Assembly (NCBI GenBank): GCA_903813345.2
Contig: CAIIXF020000011.1
Span: 16,229,754 to 16,293,753, forward strand
Direction of reading: 5' to 3'
DNA from: Owenia fusiformis
Taxonomy: Eukaryota; Annelida; Polychaeta; Sabellida; Oweniidae
DNA length: 64,000 nucleotides
The number at the start of each line of letters is the position of its first letter. Positions within the stretch are counted from its first letter, which is position 1. The translations under genes and the position numbers were made by a program. Shown here one piece after another: positions 9,463 to 19,700 of this stretch. Below the pieces are notes generated by a model that was not told the origin of the DNA, did not search any database, and was given only the letters and a program-made list of their open reading frames with translations.

Positions 9463-10654
9463 GTGAGTAAACGTAAAGTCAAATAGGCCCTAAGTTAGGT
9501 CACTATCATTCTTTGTGTGTATCGTCAAAAATAAGTGGATTTACATTAATGATAGGCCTACATTGTGTAGGATCATTCGTATCATTCATTATATTGTTGA
9601 ATTTGTAATCATCATATGATGATCATTTCTATCATCATTTCATAATCTTATTCAATTGTAGGTTCAATTTGACATCAGATTGTACAACGCACGACGTGGA
9701 GCCGAAAACATGGAAAGCATGACCAAGACAACGTTCGTCATTAAGAATGACAATAAAACAGGTCTAAGATACGTGATTAAAGGCAGTGACGAGAGGACTA
9801 AAAATCACCAAGGGGAGAAAGAAGAGATAACTACTGGCATTATGCCAGAGTGTCCAGGTAAATTTATAGTTATTATATGTAATTTACCAAAAAAGAAATT
9901 AAAACATTTTTTTTCTTAACCGTTTTTCTCTTCTATTAAATTATATTGACCATTGTATTTTGCAGGAAATCCCCTTTGTCCAGTCGCATCGTACGAAAAA
10001 TATCTCTCCAAATTGAGCCCAAAGTTGGATCGATTGTGGCAGTACAGTAAGGGTTCCTTCCTAGATGACGAAGAGACATGGTACCTGGCTAAACCCGTGG
10101 GTGTAAATGCATTGAAGACGTTTATGCAGACTGTTAGTAAGAAGGCTGGTCTCTCTACGGTATATACAAACCACTGCATCCGTGTCACAGCACCTACTAT
10201 TCTAAATAGACAGAATTTCTCTCTGGCTCAAATACAGTCAATTACAGGTACATGTAGGCTATTTTTATTTATTTAATCAACGTACACTTTGCTTTTAGGT
10301 TGAATGAAAATACCTAGGAAACAAGAACTGAAAATTGTCACTCTAATTTGTTTCCCATGTATGCTTTCAGGCCATAGGAGTATGCAAAGCCTGTTGTCCT
10401 ATCAGCGTGTCTCAATGAATGAGAAAATAACAATGGGAAAAGCTATCTGCAGTGCTGTAACTACTGAAGGAAACGATGAAAAACTGATGAAGAACAATGA
10501 TAAACTAAAGCTAAACAACGCAGAAAGAAGCGACTTTGGTATAGTGCTGAAGAATGTAACAAACACTAACATTCCGATCGAACGCGCCGTTCAATGTCAG
10601 CCCCAGATATCTAACTGCTCTGTCCAGATAAATTATTACATAGGAAAGGACTGA
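8950..10654 (+). CDS. Crypton-type tyrosine recombinase, 424 aa
   Basis: Site-specific recombinase expected to cut and rejoin DNA through a 3'-phosphotyrosine bond during transposition. Exons 8950-9462, 9662-9857, 9966-10247 and 10371-10654 join in phase (0, 1, 1) with GT-AG sites. Residues 1-60 are a charged tail. Residues about 65-165 form a helical core-binding domain. Residues 170-350 are the catalytic domain with R183 (RRGAEN), H306-C-I-R309, G331-H332-R and Y341 (SLLSY), so Arg, His-x-x-Arg, His and Tyr are all present. The fold matches the DUF3504 domain shared by Cryptons and the domesticated ZMYM/QRICH1/KIAA1958 genes. Start 8950 has A at -3 and G at +4. No second domain is seen, unlike domesticated fusions, which favours a transposon gene. 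A single-copy host gene is not excluded. Confidence 0.88.
9662..9857 (+). CDS. Tyrosine recombinase exon 2 (catalytic Arg)
   Basis: Acceptor TTGTAG|GTT, donor CCAG|GTAAAT. Residues 172-236 hold the R183-x-x-E motif of the first catalytic arginine and the beta-hairpin region that carries basic residues in this family. Confidence 0.86.
9966..10247 (+). CDS. Tyrosine recombinase exon 3 (HxxR)
   Basis: Acceptor TTTTGCAG|GA, donor ACAG|GTACAT. Contains the CP-x-x-x-Y-x-x-Y-L segment of DUF3504 and the H306-x-x-R309 catalytic pair, ending just before the Gly-His motif. Confidence 0.88.
10371..10654 (+). CDS. Tyrosine recombinase exon 4 (GH and Tyr)
   Basis: Acceptor GCTTTCAG|GC completes Gly331 and gives H332 and the nucleophile Y341. 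An 83-residue C-terminal tail rich in Asn and Lys follows, ending at TGA. Confidence 0.86.
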
Positions 10655-10747
10655 TGATATGTTCAGATAAATTGTTACTTAGGAATGGACTGATTATAAC
10701 ATCGAAGACCCTTATTTTGATCTTTTATGCTGTTAACATTAGAAAAG

Positions 10748-10763
10748 AATAAAAAGGAATAAA
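10748..10763 (+). terminator. Poly(A) signals of the recombinase gene
   Basis: Two AATAAA hexamers (10748-10753 and 10758-10763) about 100 bp after the stop codon, in AT-rich sequence. Confidence 0.55.
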
Positions 10764-10799
10764 TTAAATATTTAATTTAAACGTTACGTTTTTGGCTGG

Positions 10800-11118
10800 T
10801 TTTTATGTAATAAGTAGCCACGTACTCCTAATGAAATTACTGGAATTGTACAATGTCTGTGATAAAATTGTTATCACACGTTTCATCTTCTTTTTCATGT
10901 AATGAGAAGTAGCCACATACCTATTGCCCAATCAAATTACTGGAATTTCACAGAGTATGTGATAAAATCGTCATCACACGTTTCAGCTTGTGTGATACGG
11001 GAAATCTTCCACTCAAGTAAAAATGTATCACCACTCAAGCTTCGCTTTCGTGGTGATACAATTTTACTTTCGTGGAAGATTTCCCGTATCACACGCTGAA
11101 ACGTGTGATAACTGATAG
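10800..11118. repeat. Right palindromic repeat cluster of the Crypton
   Basis: Direct copies of left-flank modules: CTCCTAATGAAATTACTGG from 10827, GTGATAA-N5-TTATCAC at 10859-10877, the CTTCTTTTTCATGTAATGAG module, and the CTTCGCTTTCGTGG module at 11041-11118. The final GTGATAACTGATA is followed by GTATCTT in place of TTATCAC, so the last palindrome is broken or cut here. Confidence 0.75.
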
Positions 11119-11499
11119 TATCTTACTGGTGGCTATATAAACTTATTGACCCCAGGTCATTATGGTGATTTAAGCTGACCAACATCAAGCCAAATATTTT
11201 AAACAAAATAGCCAATATTCATCTTTATTTTCCATTATTTATGTTGTTTTAAAAGACTAAAAAAACTTTATACCAATGATATATAAGATCTTACCTAAAG
11301 ATCTGTTAATTTTCTGAATGAATGAGGAAACAGAAATGGTAGCATTATGATGTTAAAATCATAGTATAAATGTGATGTTTTACATGTTGGTTCAATGGGA
11401 AACTGCTTTAGGCCTAAGATTCTTTTCCTGAAAATGGGCTAGACATCTATTGGCTGTTTATAGAGTATTTTCAACTACCTAGCTAGGCTAAACTCCTGT
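11119..11499. other. Intergenic, nothing recognised
   Basis: AT-rich, no frame or repeat seen. It lies between the Crypton right cluster and the target duplication of the second 1204-bp element. Confidence 0.5.
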
Positions 11500-11506
11500 A
11501 TTAGGG

Positions 11507-12710
11507 CAAGGGCGTTACAATACCCGGGAATTTATCGGTTCGTCCAGTACTTGTTTGTGATAGCGCCCTCTGTAGGTCACTGTGCTTATAGCCTACAGTA
11601 ATACGGGGTAGGATATCGGGAATTCGGTCAGTTTCTATCCGTCGATTTCGCTATGAATTGAAGCAAGTGTGACCACTTTATCCACTTAAACAATTTGATA
11701 ATTGATTAAATCTTTAAACAAAATCGATAAACACGTTATACATTTCCTATCTCCTTAGAAATTAGCATGTATTTATGGATTGTGTTTTCGAACAAGGCTC
11801 GACCCACCCCAATAGGGAAATCCTTATGCTAATTAGTATGACGTCATATTTTCCTGGGGAATCCTAGATTTCAAAGCCTCAGTCTGTTATTGTGTCAAAT
11901 GTAAACGCTCTTGGGACGCTCTTTTGCAGACAGAAAATTGACAGATTAGCTTTTAACTTTCAGCTTTGATGTTTAAATATTCTGTATTTCTACCGGACTT
12001 CTTGCTGAATATCATATAATGTTATAACTTGATTTGGACCATTGCCTGATTGATCATTCTGAAATTTTGATTGTGATTCATGATTGATTGGCAAGAAAAA
12101 TAATTCCTATTGTTTTCCAGCGAAGTCAAAATGTTACAGCATGAGTTATAATGTCGAGTTTGCATCATGTTAAATTCTGCTAGTGATTAGAAGTCCATGC
12201 ACAAGCATACACATACTAAGACAAACACACCCAGGCTCCAGGCCGTGGATGGAAATATAAAACTATTTAAGGCACAAACTGGTATTAATAGACCGATATG
12301 TAGTGTCTGCCATGTATTGAAGGTAAACCAATCTGCATTATTAATGTTTCTTCTATCAATACATGGATTGTGCAATGGAAAAGCAATGGCACAATCAAAA
12401 ATGTGCATATCAATCGTGAATATCTCTCGGTTCAAAGCTTATTTCCAACAGAATCGTGTCAAAATATGTGTCTGAGTAACAGTTATACATTATAAGATCG
12501 CAAACTCTTACCAATTATCAGCCGAATGGCTCATTTTCAACGAAATGTCCTTAAGACAACAGCCCTGGGTCGCGCCTGAGACCAAAAACTACTTCAAATA
12601 GCCCTCCCCTAATTATATTGGATAATCACATTTATGCGTGCGCGCGCAGCTCATCCAATGAACGAAACGCCACTTCCCGCTGAAATCACCGGGTATTGAT
12701 CTTTCCCTTG
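11507..12710 (-). mobile_element. 1204-bp non-autonomous DNA transposon, copy B
   Basis: Reverse-oriented copy of the element at 5315-6518. The 7-bp ATTAGGG stands at 11500-11506 and 12711-12717 as its own target duplication, different from that of copy A. The two copies therefore inserted independently and are not the two ends of one larger transposon. Confidence 0.85.
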
Positions 12711-12717
12711 ATTAGGG

Positions 12718-13160
12718 CAGTTTTGCCATCACGTTTGCTCCTGTAATTATTCACTTCTTCACCTCTTTAAAATGAGATTTCAATCAGTTGATCAAATCTT
12801 CGGACTTTGACCTCAATTTCAAATATAGATATTTATAAGAAAAAATACTGACTCATTATTATATTTTTAAAAGTCTTTCAAATAAAGTGAAATGGAGCCT
12901 GAATGGAGCCAAAATCAGCTAAAATTATGCAATGTCGTAAAATGGCGTTTCTAGAATATGATGCAATTACCCGTGACGTCACAGACACGTATCGCCACAT
13001 CAACAACTAAAACAATTAATATAGACTTCACTGATTGGTTTAAAGATTCTTCGCATCATTTGTGACGTCATAAACATGTTACCCAACCAACAACTAAACA
13101 AATAATAACTAATAGGCATATAGGTTCGTTCAGTGCCACGCTCGGATAATCAACAGATAT
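12718..13160. other. Intergenic with duplicated CRE-containing segment
   Basis: No gene. Two related segments of about 50 bp, starting GTGACGTCACAGACACG (12973) and GTGACGTCATAAACATG (13072), each continue with an ACAACTAAA motif. TGACGTCA lies at 12974-12981 and 13073-13080. Confidence 0.5.
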
Positions 13161-13179
13161 ATGATAGGGTCAGGAATTT

Positions 13180-14310
13180 TTTTGACTTGGAGACCTCGAC
13201 TCAAGGAGTTTGCTGCATTTTCTTGTTTGAAAATGATAACATATTTTGCAAGTGAACACACCAGAGCATATGGGATACATGCTTATTATTTCAAACCTCA
13301 TCAGTTATGGAATACAACAGTTATGCACGGTCGGTTTGGATACAGGAAATATCCCTTGGGATATACAATATATCCCTCAGGATATTCCCTATATTCAAAA
13401 CCTCCCAGTGCATAACCCCTATGTATTTCATACTTGAGTGGGTTTGGGGTAGATATCACCCGGGAATATATATCATATCTGAGGAGCGGGCAGGATATAT
13501 TGTATATGTCCCGCTCTAGGCCAAATGCGGTCAGATATAATATATCCATCCCGCTCCCGGGAATTTTTTCAAAAGTTTAAAAAAGTCTAAAAATTTTAAA
13601 AATTTAAATTTCAGAAGTTCAAAATTTTTCAAAAAGTTTAAATGTTACAATTCTATTGTATTGAACTGAAGGAATATTATGAAAATGTTAAATATAAATT
13701 GTGCTTTTATAGTATAGGCCTATCTTGTCATTTGAAAAAGATGGTAAAGGTTATATCTACCCCAAACCCACTCAAGTATGAGATACACCAGTTATGTACG
13801 GTCCCTCGTGAGATACACATATTTCCCTTAGGATAAACCCTGTATCCAAAACCTCCCAGTACATAACCCTTATTTATTTATCCTATGCCAAGTAGAGTTT
13901 TAGGGAGATAAGTTGGTAAGATATATCCTGTATCCTGATTTTGAGGTTTCCATATCCAAAACCTCCATATCTCCCGCCATATCTCCCGCTTCGGTGCATA
14001 TCTTCCCGCTTCCGGTCCATATCTTCCCACTTCCGGTAATGCAAAAAAATGACTTTGCATATGAATGATTTTTTTATTTTTACACCTTGTACTATTGAAA
14101 TGGCCATATGTCCCTGAAAACTACTTGGTATAGGATAAAGCAGTTATGTACGGTCGCTTTGGATATTGGGTTCATCCTTCGTGAGATATGCACATCTACC
14201 TTCGGTCCCTACGGTCCCTCAGGTAGATATGCATATTTCCCTCTGGATAAACCCCATATCCAAAACCTCCCAGTACATAACCCTTATTTATCCCATGGAT
14301 ACTAAATATA
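13180..14310. repeat. Nested-palindrome repeat family R1, copies 2-4
   Basis: Three partial copies, at about 13240-13560, 13770-13900 and 14110-14310. Each combines a CAGTTATG(T/C)ACGGTC arm with a CCTCCCAGT(A/G)CATAACCC arm as an inverted pair. The third is an inverted copy of 30430-30660. The AT-rich spacers hold no gene. Confidence 0.6.
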
Positions 14311-14351
14311 TATGGGAATAACAACACAAGATAATTTTGGTATACGACCCA

Positions 14352-14410
14352 TGGATATCGCCCATCTCCACTCATTCGCTGCGCTCACTCGTGGAGATGG
14401 ACGATATCCA
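14352..14410. repeat. 20-bp-stem hairpin with TTCGCTGCGCTCACTC loop
   Basis: Arm 14352-14371 (TGGATATCGCCCATCTCCAC) pairs with 14391-14410 with one mismatch. The 19-base loop is TCATTCGCTGCGCTCACTC. The loop sequence recurs in hairpins at 28915-28943 and 29381-29410. Confidence 0.85.
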
Positions 14411-14529
14411 CTCATGGATAAAAATGGTGTCCCTCAAAAATCATAGGATATCCTCTATATCTGCCCGCTGATGAAAATATAAATTTTACAAACCGGCTTT
14501 ATGTACCCGTAACACGTCCAAGTATGGGA

Positions 14530-16109
14530 TAAAAAGATACATGTGATCCTAATTAAATAAATAATACGATTATTGATCGTCATGTAGAATGGAAACAGAA
14601 GCTTCTTTTGTAATACATCTCTTATAGTAGGTCAGACCCGTCATGTTGTCTACATGAGCCCTACACGAACTCCCGATCATAAAATTATATTGCCAGGGTA
14701 ACCAATATATAAGCCGTCAGAATGCAAATGTATTGTGTCGCTTTGTTTTATGTTTTATGTCGCGTCATATTCCCTAAGTAGGTCATATATGTTGTAATCA
14801 TGCATAGCATTTACTCCCACCCTAAGCCTAGGCCTAACCTAACTCTTAAGCCTAATGGAGATGGCAATTAACCACATTAACACTACCAAGCGACACGATT
14901 GGATAAGATGGACGAGCGTTGATTAAAAAGGTTAAATCGACTTTCTGGGGCTGTGGATAATATTGGATTCTGATAGTGCTGCCATCTTTATATCGGCCCA
15001 GAACCTATAATGTGAATGTTCCTGGCTTCAGGTTTATATCAAGGATGTCTGAAGACGTTACTCTCTCATGCACACGCCTAACCATCGACAACGTACAGTG
15101 AAGAAACACAGCGTCGTACACTTTAGATGTACGGTGTCACTATTCTAGCTAATATGATACGAAAACTATGATGTGGGTGTGATTTAGGTTTTAAAAATTA
15201 ATCTGACGAATACTTAATAAAATTGAATGAGTTGAGCATGTGTTGGAGGATACAACTCACATGACCATAATAAAACCTAAACTTTTTATGAGTATGAAAT
15301 ATCAAGTAAATCCCATTTGAGAGCTGTGGTTACAAACATATTTTATTAACAAGTTAATTATTGGAGCACATTAAATGATACATTATTTGTTATGTTGTCT
15401 GAGTTTGTATTAGCAAACTTTGATTTTTTTCTTTCTAAAATCATCATTAAAGCTGTTCTTAAGAATTAATAAGCAATAATTTCAGTGTATAACACATGGT
15501 CATGAAAACCAGTTGTGTTGACATTAAAATAGCACGCAAGAAATGTCGTTGATATTAACACATATGGCGTAGGCTTTGTTAGATTAACAGAATTTGACTT
15601 TATTTGAAAATATCAATTATCGTAAATTTGCCCTGATACACTGTCCGTACACTGTGCTTCATATCGGCAACTGTCCACCATTTTGTCCAACTACAAGGTT
15701 TTGAATGGCTTACATTTGTGGGGGAGTTTTGTTCTCACTAAATGTCAAAAATAAGAAAAGGCACATTCATGGGGGTAGCTATTTTGGAAAATATCGTTCA
15801 TTCTCCCTATAGCCATATAAATGTACAGGTACGATCCAGAAGAAGGGAGTACTGTAGCTTCCATAATTTTTTCACATTCTATCGTATTCGGGGATTCCCC
15901 ATTACGCCATCTCCCGCATCATCTCCAATCAAATTGCAGGATGCGAACCTATAATTTGAAATCGTGGAAATGGCGTTAACATCAGTTCAATATCATCATT
16001 TCAAACCTACGGTAATACTATTGAAGTTCCAATATGCCAATATGAAAGGTCATCTTTGGGAAATCTCCCCCCCCCCGGGCACGATCAGGAATATCGCATA
16101 ACTTGGAGA
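14530..16109. other. Intergenic / 3' flank of acetyltransferase
   Basis: No repeat or coding exon recognised. A C run lies just left of 16080. A TTTATT at 15599-15604 reads AATAAA on the minus strand and could end the acetyltransferase transcript; evidence is weak. Confidence 0.4.
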
Positions 16110-16718
16110 TTAAAGAATATCGAGTTGGAGTTCTGGCTTCCAACACTCCTCCCTGGGTTGGAGCAATGGCCATTTAAGAATCAGAACTGAATTCTCACCA
16201 GTCCCTTGATTGGTCAGTCCCATCTTGGTCACCACGAAATCTTTAATGGTCAGTTTATCAAGAGTCTCTGGCAATAACACAGAGAAAGAGATATCTCTTT
16301 CTTGGTCCATTTGTGATATCAAAATTACATGTTTCATAATATGATAGATGGCGTCTTGTTCACTCGTGCCATAATAATCAGTTGTGTATCTCATCGCAGA
16401 TGGAGTATCAATGTGTGTGCCAAAGCTTATGGACAACAGTCTTCCTTTTTCATCTGTTGTAACAAAAACTGTCTTTGTATCCTCCAGAATCAGCTTGTAG
16501 TTTGATGTGTATTGGATCCTATATGGTGACCAGTTTGCCAAAATAAATCCAGTTGGAAAGAGCCTTCCTTTCTCACATTCCTCTAGCATGGAGGCAATCT
16601 CAGGCATAACTGGCATTTGGATCTTGTTTAATTCATAACCAATAGGCTTCTCAGCTTTGATAATATTCCTGATACTTTGGTGGAATTCGAACGGATTTGC
16701 ATCAAAGGAAACGACAGA
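16110..16718 (-). CDS. Acetyltransferase exon 4 (C-terminal half)
   Basis: Acceptor CATTTCAG|TCT, 202 codons and TAA. No transmembrane segment. Contains a hydrophobic segment with a Trp-Ser-Pro turn (ILANWSPYRIQYTSNY). Upstream codons (SVVSFDANPFEF) come before the first internal Met, so the exon is longer than its longest ATG-started frame. Confidence 0.82.
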   Translation of the reverse strand, partial: SVVSFDANPFEFHQSIRNIIKAEKPIGYELNKIQMPVMPEIASMLEECEKGRLFPTGFILANWSPYRIQYTSNYKLILEDTKTVFVTTDEKGRLLSISFGTHIDTPSAMRYTTDYYGTSEQDAIYHIMKHVILISQMDQERDISFSVLLPETLDKLTIKDFVVTKMGLTNQGTGENSVLILKWPLLQPREECWKPELQLDIL

Positions 16719-19700
16719 CTGAAATGGACAGAGATAAAAAAAGTGCTTGTTTAGTAAGGAGCATGACCATTGAATAATAAAATGTTAAAAATGCTTGGTT
16801 CAAGTAGGTTGCATTCCACTCATTTTGGAACCCCTTTGCAATATAAACCAAAACAGCCCAATAATGAATGTATTAAGAATGACAAGGGTTGACACCTATT
16901 ATGTCAGCTTTATCCAGCTGTTCAGAAGATATACAGTATCATCCCAATTTAAAAAAGCCTATGGAAAATCTAAAATGTATATATAATCAAAAATATGTTT
17001 TGAAATGTCTTTGATCTAACAATCATTATTTAGAAGAGCACATTTGAATTACTTGTGAAATATAGGTAACATAACCCATGTTAGTACCTAAATTGCATTC
17101 TAGGATTAATATTATATGATCTGATTCAAAAAGATTTTCAAATTCATAAACATTTCAGACAGAAGTGTGAATAAAATTTAACATACATTGTATTCATGTT
17201 CTACATACCCTTATAATAACGTTGACCAAATTTCATGGTAGTATACACACCATTCACGTTGTAATTCTCAATTTTATGAGAGAAATATCTATCACATGTT
17301 TTCTTTTTCCACCATCTTGAAATTAAATTTAGGGGGTTTGTATTTCTAAATCATGGGCCTAATTTACGACTAATTAACATTATAATCATCCTATATGTTA
17401 ACTATCAACCAATAATCTACTTCAGAACAAAAACGTTTTAATTTACCACTTACTATCACCCTCAAATATTTCATATCTTAATTATTAACTAAAAATCATA
17501 AATCAGCATTATTGTAAGTTAATTTACGTTGAACTTGCTACTGATAATTAGGCCATAATTATCATTGATTTAATTAACGCTTAACTCTAATTCCAATTGC
17601 CAGCAGAATTGTTGATAATTAGTTGTAAATTAGTTTGTAATTAGTTTTATTTTTCAATTGGGATTGCGTTGAAAAGTTAGGCGAGTCGCAGTCGACGACC
17701 ATCGTTTTGATTCTCCACACATTGATTATTTATTTTGACCTATTTTCAATTCACACAACCACCAAAAAGTTTTATCTTCTGCTTCACATTATGTTAATAA
17801 ACTCTTTGCTGGTATTTAGCGTTGTTGTTATTTAGTTACTAATTTGTTTGAAAATATTACCCTTTTCATTTTAGGTTTATATTCTTGTTTCTTCGTCGAA
17901 AGCCTTGATTTGACTTCATCCCAGTTGTCAACAGTGTCGTAGAATTGATTCAGCATTGGGTGATTCTCCATTATATTCTTTTGAATGTAGTATCCTAGCA
18001 AAAGACAAAAACATTTTTGAAATTCGACTCCTATATTAGGCATATTTTAATTCTTTAATAACGTTTTTTACTATTTGTAGTTTATTATTTAACATCTACG
18101 ACAATTGCCGCTAATGTTTTTTTTATAAAACTTTGGCAATCAATTGCATGTCTTTTATTGTTTACTAAAGGAATAAATTCATGTATAAAAAAAACACATC
18201 TACGACATGTATTTTTATGATAAAGATCTATCATTCTCATTCAGAAATCTGCTAGCAGAAGCAAAGGGATCATTATATTTTGGCAAGTTGGGCTGAGACA
18301 TTGAAGATGACATTTAAAGAACAAAAGCGTAATTTTTCTCGGGAAAACGAAGGTTGGCATCACCCAGCGCCTCTAAAACTAGGAGGTGATGTGATACCAA
18401 GATGTAACACACATAGGCATTTGTGCGATGTTTTGGATCAAACTCTTAATTAATGTTAATTCCCATATTGATTAACCCATTGAAAGAGTAATTTCTTGTT
18501 AGACCCTTAAAAAGTCCTCCAAAATGTTAAACAGCTTTATAATAAGAGACAATTTACATTTCTTTTATCCTTCCCCTTTTTGATATTGCGACATGATATA
18601 CAACACGGCCTCAACTGTGAAACCCATAGCAATTTACAGACTTCATTTTAAAGCAGCCCGTATTGTGTCTGGGACCATGCCTGACTCCAACACAGCAAAA
18701 GTATGGAATCCACCTAGGCAGACATATATCAATGTATCCAATGTATGTGTCATATATCATTTTAGAGCTTAACCACAGTTACATAGATTTGCTAAGTATC
18801 ATGGTTCAACTCATAAATGGGAAAATGTATCAGACATTTCAAAATGTACTGTTTGGTCAAAATTCAAGTTAAGTTTTTCACCAAATTAATAGTCGGTGTG
18901 TCTCTCTAGTAGACAGGTTCCAATTCAAATAATTCAAGTTTTTGAGGCATTTTTTAGAAAAAGCAACAGACCTATTTTTACTAGATCAGTTTTTCATACT
19001 GATAAAGATATTAAAAGATGACAGCTCAACGGGGTGGTCACGACTCTAAATTTTGGTATTTTTACCCCCCTAGGAAAATATTCTAGGGGGTACTATGAAA
19101 CTAGTTCATAACTCAAAGGTAATATGAGCTATTGTTCTGAGTTGTACACCATACATTGCTAGTACAAATATGAATACCATCCTAAAGTTATAGGTTGATA
19201 CCCTTATTGGTCTCAGAAAAATACAAAAACAGGAAAAAGATACGTAATTTTTGTCTTGCCAATTTTATATTTGTAGCTTCAAGCACAATATGACAGCTTT
19301 AACAGCTCATAGTAGTATTCTAAAAACATTTCCAAGCTATGTGTGGTATTGTAATACATCTATTTTAGTTATGAAGTACTATTTTGTAATTTTAATATGA
19401 CTTTATAGTGCCCTACCCCTGGAAAATTGAAGAAAGTGGATGTGGTGAATTTTATCATTTTGCAGCATTAAGTTAGAAACATGTATTCAAAGACACCAAA
19501 TCAATAAATTCATACCATCATCAAATGTTAGGTGACATTCTAATTCATTTATTACTAGAATATAGGACTTACGATATTTTATATGTAAGTTTTCAATTTA
19601 GTACATGTATCATAATGAAATCTAGTGTAATCACATACTAGAGAGGTTGGCATACAGTCTAGACATTGACATAAAGTCTAAACATTATAATCATCAATTG

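Larger units (their letters stand above)
7937..11118 (+). mobile_element. Crypton DNA transposon with palindromic flanks
   Basis: The span covers the tyrosine-recombinase gene plus both repeat clusters. Cryptons encode a tyrosine recombinase, use no DDE transposase and usually lack long terminal inverted repeats (family knowledge). Here the same modules lie in the same orientation on both sides (8441-8705 and 10827-11118), as direct flanking repeats. The exact ends are not determined. The outer 1204-bp inverted repeats belong to a different element. Confidence 0.6.

Noticed and set aside
5315-12710. One giant transposon with 1.2-kb terminal inverted repeats carrying the tyrosine recombinase
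   Set aside because: Each 1204-bp copy has its own short terminal repeats and its own, different 7-bp target duplication, so they are separate insertions.
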